Assembly (NCBI RefSeq): GCF_009192945.1
Contig: NZ_NSET01000066.1
Span: 1-57,375, forward strand
Direction: 5' to 3'
Length of the DNA: 57,375 bases
Source of the DNA: Xanthomonas maliensis
Lineage (GTDB): Bacteria; Pseudomonadota; Gammaproteobacteria; Xanthomonadales; Xanthomonadaceae
A program made the translations under genes and the position numbers. The notes beneath the pieces are model-generated. The model ran no database searches, was not told the origin of the DNA, and saw only the letters and a program-made list of their open reading frames with translations. Of the stretch, positions 18,303 through 29,626 are shown piece after piece; positions within the stretch are counted from its first letter, which is position 1; every line of letters starts with the position of its first letter.

Positions 18303-19325
18303 ATGATCATCGACTGTCACGGCCACTACACCACGGCGCCAGCGGCGCACGACGCCTTCCGCAACGCGCAGGTCGCGCATTACAAGGACCCCACGCTGCC
18401 GCTGCCGGAGTACCCGCAGATTTCCGACGACGCCCTGCGCGAAAGCGTCGAGCAACATCAACTGCGTCTGTTGCGCGAACGCGGCGCGGACATGACGATC
18501 TTCTCGCCGCGCGCCAGCACGATGGCCCACCACGTCGGCGACGAAGCGGTGAGCCAGCGCTGGACACGCCACTGCAACGACCTGATCGCGCGCGTGGTGC
18601 AGCTGTATCCGCAGACCTTCATCGGCGTCTGCCAGCTGCCGCAATCGCCGGGCGTGCCGATCGCCCATTCGATCGCCGAACTGGAGCGCTGCGTCAACGA
18701 ACTGGGCTTCGTCGGCTGCAACCTCAACCCCGACCCATCCGGCGGTCATTGGACCGGCGTCCCGCTGACCGATCGCGCCTGGTATCCGTTCTTCGAGAAG
18801 ATGGTGGAGCTCGACGTGCCGGCGATGGTGCACGTATCGGGCAGCTGCAATGCCCACTTCCACGCCACCGGCGCGCACTATCTCAATGCCGACACCACCG
18901 CCTTCATGCAGTTCCTGCAAGGCGACCTGTTCGCGGATTTCCCGCAGCTGCGCTTCATCATCCCGCACGGCGGTGGTGCGGTGCCCTATCACTGGGGTCG
19001 CTTCCGCGGCCTGGCCGACATGCTGGGCAAACCCGCGCTGGACACCCACCTGATGCGCAACGTGTTCTTCGACACTTGCGTGTATCACCAGCCCGGCATC
19101 GACCTGTTGTTCGAAGTGATCGACATCGACAACATCCTGTTCGGCTCGGAGATGGTCGGCGCGGTGCGCGGCATCGACCCGCAGACTGGCCACTATTTCG
19201 ATGACACCAAGCGCTACATCGATGCGCTGGCGCTGTCCGAGGCCGACAGGCACAAGGTGTTCGAAGGCAACGCGCGACGCGTCTATCCCCGCCTCGACGC
19301 CCAGCTGCGCGCGCGCGGACTGTAG
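18303..19325 (+). CDS. ligJ: 4-Oxalomesaconate hydratase (amidohydrolase superfamily)
   Basis: 340 residues. It opens MIIDCHGHYTTAPAAH, giving the H-x-H metal site, and carries MVHVSGSCNAHFHATGAHYLN (metal His cluster; around residue 175) and IPHGGGAVPYHWGRFRG (around 220), all typical of LigJ. The enzyme hydrates 4-oxalomesaconate to 4-carboxy-4-hydroxy-2-oxoadipate, the substrate of LigK. Note that P. putida uses an unrelated hydratase (GalB) for this step, so the operon mixes Sphingomonas-type LigJ with a GalD-type tautomerase. A 135-base gap separates it from galD. Confidence 0.9.
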   Translation: MIIDCHGHYTTAPAAHDAFRNAQVAHYKDPTLPLPEYPQISDDALRESVEQHQLRLLRERGADMTIFSPRASTMAHHVGDEAVSQRWTRHCNDLIARVVQLYPQTFIGVCQLPQSPGVPIAHSIAELERCVNELGFVGCNLNPDPSGGHWTGVPLTDRAWYPFFEKMVELDVPAMVHVSGSCNAHFHATGAHYLNADTTAFMQFLQGDLFADFPQLRFIIPHGGGAVPYHWGRFRGLADMLGKPALDTHLMRNVFFDTCVYHQPGIDLLFEVIDIDNILFGSEMVGAVRGIDPQTGHYFDDTKRYIDALALSEADRHKVFEGNARRVYPRLDAQLRARGL

Positions 19326-19388
19326 GCCGGCGCGCGGCGGCGGCGGCGCCGGTGACGACGACTGACGCATCGCCCGGGCCCCTAAACG

Positions 19389-19416
19389 CAGACACCCGCC
19401 TTGCGGCGGGTGTCTG
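19389..19416 (-). terminator. Intrinsic terminator downstream of rpmG (also faces ligJ)
   Basis: A perfect 12-bp stem: CAGACACCCGCC (19389-19400), loop TTGC, GGCGGGTGTCTG (19405-19416). On the minus strand it is followed by TGCGTTTAGG, a weak U-tract, so it most likely ends the rpmB-rpmG transcript; it may also stop ligJ transcription from the other side. Confidence 0.8.
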
Positions 19417-19443
19417 GTGGACGCGGATCCAGCGATCAGACGA

Positions 19444-19611
19444 TCACTTGATCTTGCCTTCCTTGTACATGACGTGCTTACGCACGACCGGGTCGTACTT
19501 CATCATTTCCATCTTCCCCGGAGTGTTCTTCTTGTTCTTGTCCGTGGTGTAGAAGTGGCCGGTGGCGGCCGAGGAAATCATACGGATCTTGTCACGCTTG
19601 CCTTTTGCCAT
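19444..19611 (-). CDS. rpmG: 50S ribosomal protein L33
   Basis: 55 residues, beginning [20 protein letters not shown] and ending [10 protein letters not shown], a standard proteobacterial L33 of the cysteine-free type (no CxxC pairs), so it does not bind zinc. It lies 13 bases after rpmB on the same strand, the common rpmB-rpmG operon. Length, start and stop are unambiguous. Confidence 0.97.
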
Positions 19612-19624
19612 GACTGCTTACTCC

Positions 19625-19861
19625 TCAGACCTTTTCGCCGCGCGCGCGCAGCTCTTTCAGAACGGCATCGATCCCGTTCTTGTCGATGGTGCGCAGGGCG
19701 TGCGCGGAAACACGAAGCTTGACCCAGCGGTTCTCGCTGGCGACCCAGAAGCGGCGCTCGTGCAGGTTGGGCAGGAAGCGACGACGGGTTCTGTTGTTGG
19801 CGTGGGAGACGTTGTTACCCGTCTGCACGCGCTTGCCGGACACTTGGCATACGCGGGACAT
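19625..19861 (-). CDS. rpmB: 50S ribosomal protein L28
   Basis: 78 residues: [20 protein letters not shown], then [18 protein letters not shown] and a C terminus [18 protein letters not shown]. This is a typical L28; a single Cys at position 5 means it is a zinc-free form. First gene of the rpmB-rpmG pair; its promoter must lie in the 442-base region upstream that separates it from czcA. Confidence 0.97.
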
Positions 19862-20303
19862 TGCGCACCTCGATAAAGTTTGGTGTCTTCCTTAGCCAGG
19901 AAAACGGCGGCCCCGGCACCCATCTGGCTGCCACGCAATGTTGGGAATCAACGACTTACGCTGGTTACCGGCCGGCACCCCATCGCGCTGGGTGCCGCCA
20001 TCCGGAGCGATCCGGGCACAGCGAGCCGCGCATTATGCACAGCTTTCCCTTGCTGCGCAAGCACTTAGAGCGGCTAACAAAACGTAGCGAGCAGCCGTCA
20101 GGTGGGCGCGGACGACGCGCAGGAACCGCAGTGTACGAGTGGTCCATGAGGATTCCGAGCACCGGCCGCGCCCGCATGGCGGCTGCGCAGTAGTTTTGTC
20201 AGCTGCTCTAAGGCATCGGGCCACCAGGCAGGCGCACGCCCTGCCTGGTGGCGTGGCGCAGGGCCTGCCGCGCCACCACAGCAACGGTCTGGCTACCGCC
20301 GCA
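19862..20303. other. 442-base intergenic region between rpmB and czcA
   Basis: No gene supported. The part near 19862 must carry the rpmB promoter. The part near 20303 carries the czcA terminator hairpin annotated separately. Short open frames here are of irregular composition and have no ribosome-binding site. Confidence 0.5.
20220..20252 (-). terminator. Terminator-like hairpin downstream of czcA
   Basis: A perfect 13-bp stem, GCCACCAGGCAGG (20220-20232) and CCTGCCTGGTGGC (20240-20252), with the 7-base loop CGCACGC. It lies 51 bases past the czcA stop codon. The flank read on the minus strand lacks a real U-tract, so it may be a Rho-assisted or mRNA-stabilising hairpin. Confidence 0.6.
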
Positions 20304-23588
<3,285 letters not shown>

Positions 23589-23655
23589 TCACGCCGCCCC
23601 CCCATCGCGGCGTGGCGCGACAGGCCAAACGAACACTTATCCGCGCACCAGCGCC

Positions 23656-23694
23656 GTTGCTGTTGCTGTTGCTGTTGCTGTTGTTGCTGTTGCT
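23656..23694. repeat. Hexanucleotide microsatellite GTTGCT
   Basis: Four GTTGCT units (23656-23679), a lone GTT (23680-23682), then two more GTTGCT units (23683-23694). Slippage here would change spacing 137-175 bases upstream of czcA without touching a coding frame. Confidence 0.9.
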
Positions 23695-23773
23695 GTTTGC
23701 TTTCGGGGCCCCATACCGCAGCGGCAAGGCCGGCAGATCCAACCCGCAGGGCGGCGCGCATGGATGCGCGACG

Positions 23774-23807
23774 TTTTTGTAAGGGACATGGACGTCCCTT
23801 ACAAAAA
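23774..23807. repeat. Perfect 14-bp hairpin in the czcB-czcA gap
   Basis: Left arm TTTTTGTAAGGGAC (23774-23787), loop ATGGAC, right arm GTCCCTTACAAAAA (23794-23807). The A/T ends flanking a stem give terminator-like features on both strands, so it could reduce czcA transcription after czcB. Confidence 0.8.
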
Positions 23808-23881
23808 TTTCTGCCGGACTTGCGGACCTGGAGCGCCGCAGGCGCGGAAGGCGCGAGGACGGGGTGTGCTTTCTTTTGGTT

Positions 23882-23909
23882 ACTTTTCTTTGCACGAGCA
23901 AAGAAAAGT
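23882..23909. repeat. Perfect 12-bp hairpin in the czcB-czcA gap
   Basis: Left arm ACTTTTCTTTGC (23882-23893), loop ACGA, right arm GCAAAGAAAAGT (23898-23909). The pyrimidine-rich left flank (CTTTCTTTTGGTT, 23869-23881) fits a dispersed Xanthomonas palindrome whose right arm is truncated here. Confidence 0.75.
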
Positions 23910-23910
23910 G

Positions 23911-24010
23911 ACTCGCGCCCGCCAGGGCGTGAAGGCCTTTGTTCTAGCCCGACGGGGCGAGAAAGCCTTCGCTCTAGCCTGAAAGGGCGACAAAGCCTTT
24001 GCCCTGGCAC
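23911..24010. repeat. Imperfect 30-bp tandem repeat, 3 to 4 units
   Basis: Units at 23931-23960, 23961-23990 and a partial 23991-24010, each of the form GAAAGCCTTYG-YTCTAGCC-YGAMRGGGCGA; 23911-23930 resembles the end of one more unit. No spacers, so not CRISPR. Confidence 0.75.
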
Positions 24011-24071
24011 GCCCCCTCGCATCCGACAAACGCCTCCACTCAAAGGCGCAACGACATCCATACCAACGCGC

Positions 24072-25343
24072 TCAATGATCATGCGAAGCCCCCGACTTTT
24101 CGATATCGGCCTTCACCAGATAACTCTGCTCCACCACCACCGCATCACCTGCCACCAAGCCCGATAACACCTCCACCTGCTGCGCATCGCGCGCCCCCAG
24201 CGTCAGCGGCCGCACCTCGTACACATCCCCCACCCGCACGAACACCACGTCCCAGTCGCGGAACTGCTGCAACGCGCCCACCGGCACCACCATCGCCGCC
24301 GGCTGCTGCGCCACCGTCACCCGCGCCTTCACTGCAGACCCCGGCCGCCACAAGCCATCGCTGTTGCGCAATACCGCACGCGCCATGGTGCTTTGGCTCG
24401 CGGTGGCGGTGCCCGGCAACACGCGTTCCAAGGTCGTCTGCGCCACCACGCCATCGCTGATGCGCGTCACCGTCACCGGTGCGCCAGCGGTGATATGCCC
24501 GGCGTCGGCGCCGAAGATGTGCAGATCCACCCACACGCTGGACAGGTCGGCGATTTCGAACAGCGCCTGGCCTTCGCCTGCATTGCTGCCCAGGCTGGCA
24601 TTGCGGGCAAGCACGGTGCCGCTGATCGGTGCGCTGACCGCATAGGTGGTCAGGCTCAGATTGCTCTCCACCGTGGCCAGCACCTGACCGGCGCGCACCT
24701 GATCGCCGACATTGACGCGCAGACTGCGTACCGGGCCGGGAAAGCGCGCAGTGGCCTGCGCTTGCGCACCTTCTGCCGGCGTCAACAAACCTTGCACTTC
24801 ATGCTGATCGGCGATGCTGCCGGGGCCAACCGGCGCAACACGAATGCCCGCGTCCTGCGCGATCTTCGCCGCGATGGTGGTGCGCCCCTCGTAGCTGGGA
24901 TAGCGCCAGCGATGCGTCTTGCCCTGCACGGTGGCGCGCACCTCCACATCGAACGAATGCGGCTCGCCCACCGTGCTGTCGGCCAGCAGGCTGCCATCCT
25001 CGCGTGGGCGCAAGCGATGCACTTCATCGCCACCGCCGAGCCGGGTCAGATGCACTTCCACGCTGCCAGCGGTGGCCGGCAACGGTGTGCCATCGCGGTA
25101 CAGCCAGGCCTGGTAGGTGGGCGGTGTGCCGTCTTCGGCGATGGCCAGCTCCACGCTGTCGCCGTCGCGGTTGAGCAGCCGCCCACCGTGCGTGCCGGTC
25201 TTGGCTTCCTCGCCATGCGCATCGGCGCCTGCCTCGCCTTCGGCGGCATGGCCTGCGTGGTCGTCGTGCGCTGCGTCGGTGCTGCGGCCGCAGCCGCTGA
25301 GTAACAGCGCCAGCAACAGCGGCGCAATGATGAAACGTGTCAT
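24072..25343 (-). CDS. czcB: Efflux RND membrane-fusion protein CzcB (lipoprotein)
   Basis: 423 residues from MTRFIIAPLLLALLLSGCG, a lipoprotein signal with lipobox LLSGC at residues 15-19. A His/Glu/Asp-rich stretch follows (HDDHAGHAAEGEAGADAHGEE, residues about 26-45, a plausible metal-binding segment). Then come the CzcB-specific N-terminal domain, barrel-sandwich halves VRSLRVNVGDQVRAGQVLAT and VSAPISGTVLARNASLGSNA, and the C-terminal domain ending GASHDH. It bridges CzcA and CzcC. An in-frame ATG at 25529 overlaps the czcC stop as ATGA; it would add 62 residues before the signal and is less likely. Confidence 0.93.
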   Translation of the reverse strand: MTRFIIAPLLLALLLSGCGRSTDAAHDDHAGHAAEGEAGADAHGEEAKTGTHGGRLLNRDGDSVELAIAEDGTPPTYQAWLYRDGTPLPATAGSVEVHLTRLGGGDEVHRLRPREDGSLLADSTVGEPHSFDVEVRATVQGKTHRWRYPSYEGRTTIAAKIAQDAGIRVAPVGPGSIADQHEVQGLLTPAEGAQAQATARFPGPVRSLRVNVGDQVRAGQVLATVESNLSLTTYAVSAPISGTVLARNASLGSNAGEGQALFEIADLSSVWVDLHIFGADAGHITAGAPVTVTRISDGVVAQTTLERVLPGTATASQSTMARAVLRNSDGLWRPGSAVKARVTVAQQPAAMVVPVGALQQFRDWDVVFVRVGDVYEVRPLTLGARDAQQVEVLSGLVAGDAVVVEQSYLVKADIEKSGASHDH

Positions 25344-25525
25344 CGAACGTGATCCTGATTGGCGCCGACGCGTTGCGTCGGGCGAACGAATGGAGATGAG
25401 TTGCGCTGGAAGTGCATCAGGCGTGGGCAGCGTTTCAAGAGCGCTGGATGCAGACATCACTGCCGCTGCAACAGGGTCGACCTGGCGCATGCACGCGGCA
25501 CGAAAACGCAAGACGGAACGGGCGT

Positions 25526-26797
25526 TCATGGCGTCACCTGCGTGGCAGGATTGCGCACGAACGGCTGACCGGTCAGGCGCTGGATTTCGATCAACGCGGT
25601 CTGCGCTTCCCATGCGGCGGCCAGTTGCTGCTGACGTGCGTCGCTGCGTTGCGCCTGCAACTGCGCCCAGTCCAGATAACTGGTGGCGCCGGCGCGATAG
25701 GCGCGCTCGGCGGCGGCATCGGCGCGGGCGAGCGCGGGCAGTACATCGTCGCGCATGCGCGTCGCTTCCAGCTGTGCAGCGCGGTAGCGGCCATGCGCGT
25801 CGGCCAGTGTTGTGTAGAGCACCAACGCCTGCGATTGGCGTTCGATGTCCAGCAACGCCAGCTCCGCTTCGGCGGCGCGAATCTCCGGCTGCGCGCGTGC
25901 TGCGCTACCCAACGCCAGCGAGACGCTGCCGAGCAGCGCGGTGGCGTCGTTGCCTTCGAGCCGGCGCACGCCGACCTGCCAGTCCAGATCCGGGCGCGCC
26001 TGGCTGCGTGCCAGGCGCACACGCGCTTCGCGCACGCGCTGCTCGCCGTTCAAACGCACCAGTTCCGGCGTGGCATCGAGCAGCTGCGCCAGCACCTCGA
26101 ACTCGGGAATGTCCGGCAGCTGCAACAGATCGCCGGTGATCGCACCGAAGTCCGGCGTGCGCTGCCCCCACAGCACGGCCAATTGGCGACGTGCGGCGAG
26201 CAGTTCCTGCTGGGCGCGATCGCGGTCCAGTTCTGCGCGCGCCTGCAGGGCCTGCGCGGTCAGCAGCACCGATTCGGGCGATGCGCCGGCCTGCAGCCGT
26301 TGGCGCGCGGCGCTGACGGTGCGCTGGCGCTGGGCCAGCGTGTCCAGCGCCGCCGCGTGCCGCTGCGTGGCCATGCCGATGGCCAGGTAGCGCCGTGCCA
26401 CTTCGGCCAGGACGTCCAGCCGGGCGAGCGCACGTTGCGGTGCCAGCGCGTCGATGCGGGCCTGTGCCAGGGTGCGGCGCGCGTCGAGCTTGCCGCCGCG
26501 TTCCAGCACGCCGGCCAGGGTGACGGTGAGCTCGGCCTGGTCCAGCGCGCGGGTGGGGCCGATGCCGAACACGTTTTCCAGTTCGGCACCGATGCGCAAC
26601 GGCGGACGCAGTGCGTCGCGCTCGGCGTCGGCGCTGAGGACCGCGCGTTGGCCATCGGCCAGGCGTAGGTCGGGGTGCTGGCGGGCGACGCGCGCGATGG
26701 CGTCGTCCAGGGTCAGCACGGGTTTGGGCGGCAGGTCCTGCGCGTTGGCGCACGGCACCACCGCGAAGACGGCAAGCGCCGTCAGTCGCAACCACAT
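25526..26797 (-). CDS. czcC: Outer-membrane efflux channel CzcC (TolC-like)
   Basis: 423 residues. Signal peptide MWLRLTALAVFAVVPCANA, then an OEP domain repeat beginning LTLDDAIARVARQHPDLRLAD. The second half repeats the pattern (ATPELVRLNGEQRVREARVRLARSQARPDL), as in TolC-like proteins. It is the first structural gene of the efflux operon and would form the outer-membrane exit for the CzcBA pump. It sits 54 bases after the His-rich exported protein gene and 182 bases before the likely czcB start. Confidence 0.92.
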   Translation of the reverse strand: MWLRLTALAVFAVVPCANAQDLPPKPVLTLDDAIARVARQHPDLRLADGQRAVLSADAERDALRPPLRIGAELENVFGIGPTRALDQAELTVTLAGVLERGGKLDARRTLAQARIDALAPQRALARLDVLAEVARRYLAIGMATQRHAAALDTLAQRQRTVSAARQRLQAGASPESVLLTAQALQARAELDRDRAQQELLAARRQLAVLWGQRTPDFGAITGDLLQLPDIPEFEVLAQLLDATPELVRLNGEQRVREARVRLARSQARPDLDWQVGVRRLEGNDATALLGSVSLALGSAARAQPEIRAAEAELALLDIERQSQALVLYTTLADAHGRYRAAQLEATRMRDDVLPALARADAAAERAYRAGATSYLDWAQLQAQRSDARQQQLAAAWEAQTALIEIQRLTGQPFVRNPATQVTP

Positions 26798-26851
26798 GAG
26801 GGTGTCTCCGGATCGGGATCGATGGACAGGCCGGCAGCTGCCGGCGGTGCA

Positions 26852-27235
26852 TCAGGCCGCGATCGGAGGACGCAATCCGGTCTCGCTCAGATGCGAGCGG
26901 TAGGCGGTGGTCAGCACGGGCGGCTGCCCATGCGTGCCCGCCGGCAATGGGCCCCAGGCCAGCGCCGGCAGCATGGCCGGGCTGTGCCCGTGGCAGTAGC
27001 CGCTGTGCATCAAGGCATGCAGCAGGCCGGCGCCGTCGGGCTCGCCGGCATCGTCTTCGTCGGCACCGTCATGGCCATGCGCTGCGGTGTTGTCCAGATG
27101 CGCCTGGTCGTGCGCCAGCGCATGCACATCGCCCAGCGCGCAGGCGACCGGTGCGACCAGCACGCCCATGACCAGCACCAGCAACGCCATCAGGCGCAGC
27201 AAGGCAGGCAATCGACGGGCGCGACGAAGCAGCAT
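26852..27235 (-). CDS. His-rich exported small protein preceding czcCBA (CzcI-like position)
   Basis: 127 residues, first gene of the efflux operon. It has an Arg-rich N terminus and a hydrophobic segment (LLRLMALLVLVMGVLVAPVACA, about residues 12-33) consistent with a signal peptide. The mature part has a high number of His residues in HALAHDQAHLDNTAAHGHDG and HALMHSGYCHGHSPAM. No enzyme domain. Position and composition resemble small periplasmic metal-binding proteins such as CzcI that precede czcCBA in Cupriavidus; the sequence similarity itself was not tested. A role in buffering or sensing the exported metal is inference. Confidence 0.75.
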   Translation of the reverse strand: MLLRRARRLPALLRLMALLVLVMGVLVAPVACALGDVHALAHDQAHLDNTAAHGHDGADEDDAGEPDGAGLLHALMHSGYCHGHSPAMLPALAWGPLPAGTHGQPPVLTTAYRSHLSETGLRPPIAA

Positions 27236-27507
27236 GGGCGCAGCGTATCGGGGCCAGGGGAGTTACACAATCGCATGCACGGCCTGGCACGCAGCGTCGT
27301 AGGAGCGGACCTGGCCGCGACGCCGTCCTGGTCAGCGCGATGGCACTCTACCTACATCCCACCTGCTGGTTGTCCGCAGACAGCGCCCGGGGGGGCCAGA
27401 AGCTGCCGACGATGACCTGGCACTGGGATCCAGGCCAGAACGGTACCAGGGGCGGGACAGCGGCGCGGCCGGGCCCGCTCCTACGTAGAGCGGACCGTTG
27501 GCCAGGG
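27236..27507. other. Intergenic region with an inverted pair of GTAG-type REPs
   Basis: 272 bases between the His-rich gene and the DUF885 gene; it must include the promoter of the czc operon near 27236. Two REP copies lie at 27298-27322 and 27461-27485, described separately. No gene seen. Confidence 0.5.
27298..27485. repeat. Inverted pair of GTAG-type REP sequences
   Basis: Copy 1 at 27298-27322 begins CGTAGGAGCGGACC; copy 2 at 27461-27485 is its inverse (22 of 25 positions match). GTAG-headed palindromes are the class mobilised by RAYT transposases in Stenotrophomonas, Pseudomonas and Xanthomonas. No RAYT gene is in the window. Confidence 0.75.
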
Positions 27508-29322
27508 TCAGGGCGCCGCGGCGCCGGGCTTGGACGTCGCCGGGCGCGCCTTGCTCTCGGCGATGAAGGCACGCACCTGCTGCTCCAGCACGGGCAGGGT
27601 GACCGAGCCCTGCTTCAGCACCACGTCGTGGAAGGCCTTGATGTCGAAGCGGTCACCCAGTTCCTTTTCCGCCTCGGCGCGCAGCTTGACGATGGTGATC
27701 TCGCCCAGCTTGTAGCTCAGTGCCTGGCCCGGCCAGGAAATATAGCGGTCCACCTCGGTGGTGACTTCGTGCTCGCTGAGTGCGGTGCGGTCGCGCAGAT
27801 ACGCCAGCGCCTGCGCGCGGCTCCAGCCGTCGTGGTGCACGCCGGTATCGATCACCAGCCGGCACGCACGCCACATTTCGTAGGTAAGCCGGCCGAACTC
27901 TTCGTACGGGGTTTCGTAGATGCCCATTTCTTCGCCGAGCTTCTCGGTGTACAGCGCCCAGCCTTCGCCGTAGGCGGAGATGTAGTTCTCGCGCCGGAAC
28001 GCCGGTTGCTCGCCCTGCTCCAGCGCCAGCGAGCCCTGCAGCGAATGGCCCGGCGAGGACTCGTGCAGGGTCAGTGCCGGCAGGTTGTACAGCGGCCGCG
28101 AGGGCAGGTTGTAGGTGTTGACCCAGTAGGTGGTGGCGCCGCCGCGGCCGGCGGTCCAGAACGGGGCGATGTCGTCGGGCACCGGCTTGATGGTGAAGCG
28201 CCCACGCGGCAACGTGCCGATGAACTTGCCCACCTGCCCGTCCACGCGCTTGGAGATCCATGCGGCGCGATCGAGCAACTCCTGCGGGGTCTTGGCGTAG
28301 AACTGCGGGTCGGTGCGCAGGAAGGCCAGGAACTGCGCGAACGTGCCCTTGAACCCCACCTGTTTGATGATGGCGTTCATCTGGGTCTGGATGCGCGCCA
28401 CTTCGTCCAGGCCGATCTGGTGGATCTGCTCAGGGCTGAGTTCCAGCGTGGTGTATTCGCGGATCTGCTGGCGATAGAACGCCTTGCCATCCGGAAGCGC
28501 CTCGGCCGCCAGCGTGGTGCGCGCCTTGGGCAGGTAGTCGTTGCGGAAGAAGGCCAGCAGCTTGGCGTACGCCGGAAGGACGGCCGTGCGCAACGCGGCC
28601 TTGGCCTGTTCGCGTAGTTGCGCCTGTTCGGCAGCGGGGATCTGCGCAGGCAGCTGCTTGAACGGTGCGTAGAAGGTCGATTCGGTCGGGTCTTTGACCT
28701 CGGCCACGGTGGCGATGGAGACATCGCGCCCATCCAGCACTGCGCGCGGCACGCTGAATCCCCGCGCCAGCCCGGCGCGCATGTTGACGGTCTGCTGGTC
28801 GAAGTAGCGCGGTACATCGTTGAGCCGCGCGATGTAGGCGCGGTAGTCGGCCGCCGTCTTCATCGGCCGCTGCGCCATGAAACCCAGATTCGACCAGAAC
28901 GAGCTGTCGGAATTGAACGGCATTTCGTAGGCACGCAGACGCACTTCGGCGGCCAGGTTTTCCACCTGTGGGCGATAGATGGCGAAGTTGATCTGGTTGG
29001 CCGGCGAGAGCTGCTTGGGGTCGATGCCATCGAGCTGCTTGAGCACCCCGTCCCACACCGCCAGCCGTTTCTGCTGCGCGGCTGCGCTGACATCCGGCAG
29101 GTGAGTGTTGTCGCCGGTGGTATCGCTGTCCTCGTCGGCCTGCCCGGTTTCGGCCTGACGCCAGGCCCATTCCTTCGCGTAGATCGCGCGGAACTGCGCA
29201 TCGGCGGGTGCCTCGGCGGTGAGCGCGGCCGGGGCGGGCGGTGTGGCGGCCTGCGCCGAGGTGGCGACGAAGCCTGCGCCCAGCAGGGCGAGCGAGAGTG
29301 CGGTGGCGAGCGGAGAGGTCAA
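27508..29322 (-). CDS. DUF885 family exported metallopeptidase-like protein
   Basis: 604 residues with signal peptide MTSPLATALSLALLGAGFVATSAQA. The catalytic-looking zinc motif HESSPGHSLQ (H-E-x3-G-H, around residue 418) and a downstream E in AYGEGWALYTEKLGEEMG are the hallmarks of DUF885, a family related to M3/M32-like metallopeptidases. A periplasmic or lipid-anchored peptidase is the likely role; substrates are unknown. Monocistronic, flanked on both sides by REP-containing DNA. Confidence 0.88.
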   Translation of the reverse strand: MTSPLATALSLALLGAGFVATSAQAATPPAPAALTAEAPADAQFRAIYAKEWAWRQAETGQADEDSDTTGDNTHLPDVSAAAQQKRLAVWDGVLKQLDGIDPKQLSPANQINFAIYRPQVENLAAEVRLRAYEMPFNSDSSFWSNLGFMAQRPMKTAADYRAYIARLNDVPRYFDQQTVNMRAGLARGFSVPRAVLDGRDVSIATVAEVKDPTESTFYAPFKQLPAQIPAAEQAQLREQAKAALRTAVLPAYAKLLAFFRNDYLPKARTTLAAEALPDGKAFYRQQIREYTTLELSPEQIHQIGLDEVARIQTQMNAIIKQVGFKGTFAQFLAFLRTDPQFYAKTPQELLDRAAWISKRVDGQVGKFIGTLPRGRFTIKPVPDDIAPFWTAGRGGATTYWVNTYNLPSRPLYNLPALTLHESSPGHSLQGSLALEQGEQPAFRRENYISAYGEGWALYTEKLGEEMGIYETPYEEFGRLTYEMWRACRLVIDTGVHHDGWSRAQALAYLRDRTALSEHEVTTEVDRYISWPGQALSYKLGEITIVKLRAEAEKELGDRFDIKAFHDVVLKQGSVTLPVLEQQVRAFIAESKARPATSKPGAAAP

Positions 29323-29626
29323 GTGCGGGGGGCCTGATCTGGAGCGAACGCCCGATCATGGCAGCCCGCGCGTGAGCTGCCATGGGCCGGAAGTCCCAAC
29401 GCGGGCTGGCGCAGGCGCATGGCTGGAGTATCGGTGCTGCCCCCATCCGCCCTGCGGGCACCTTCCCCCGCAGGCGGGGGAAGGGACTTGGTGTGCTCGT
29501 CGAGGCGGGGGAAGGGGGCTGGTGTGCTTATCCAGCGAAGGCAGGCGCGGAGCTTGTCGGGAGCGCTGCTCGCTCCCTCTCCCGCCCGCGGGAGAGTGGG
29601 GTGAGGGCGCTTGGAGACCGAACGGC
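29323..29626. repeat. 304-base REP cluster between DUF885 and rsmG
   Basis: No gene. It contains a palindrome CCTTCCCCCGC / GCGGGGGAAGG (29461-29484), a direct repeat of about 30 bases starting AGGCGGGGGAAGGG at 29472 and again near 29503, and a third hairpin CTCTCCCG / CGGGAGAG near 29577-29596. The preceding ATCCGCCCTGCGGGCACC is the same family as the long palindrome at 57211-57280. Confidence 0.75.

Noticed and set aside
18188..19204. Alternative plus-strand frame over ligJ
   Set aside because: Arg/Pro-rich shadow without motifs; the ligJ frame has the full metal-binding set.
23911..24010. Possible CRISPR array
   Set aside because: The 30-bp units are directly adjacent and imperfect; there are no spacers and no cas genes.
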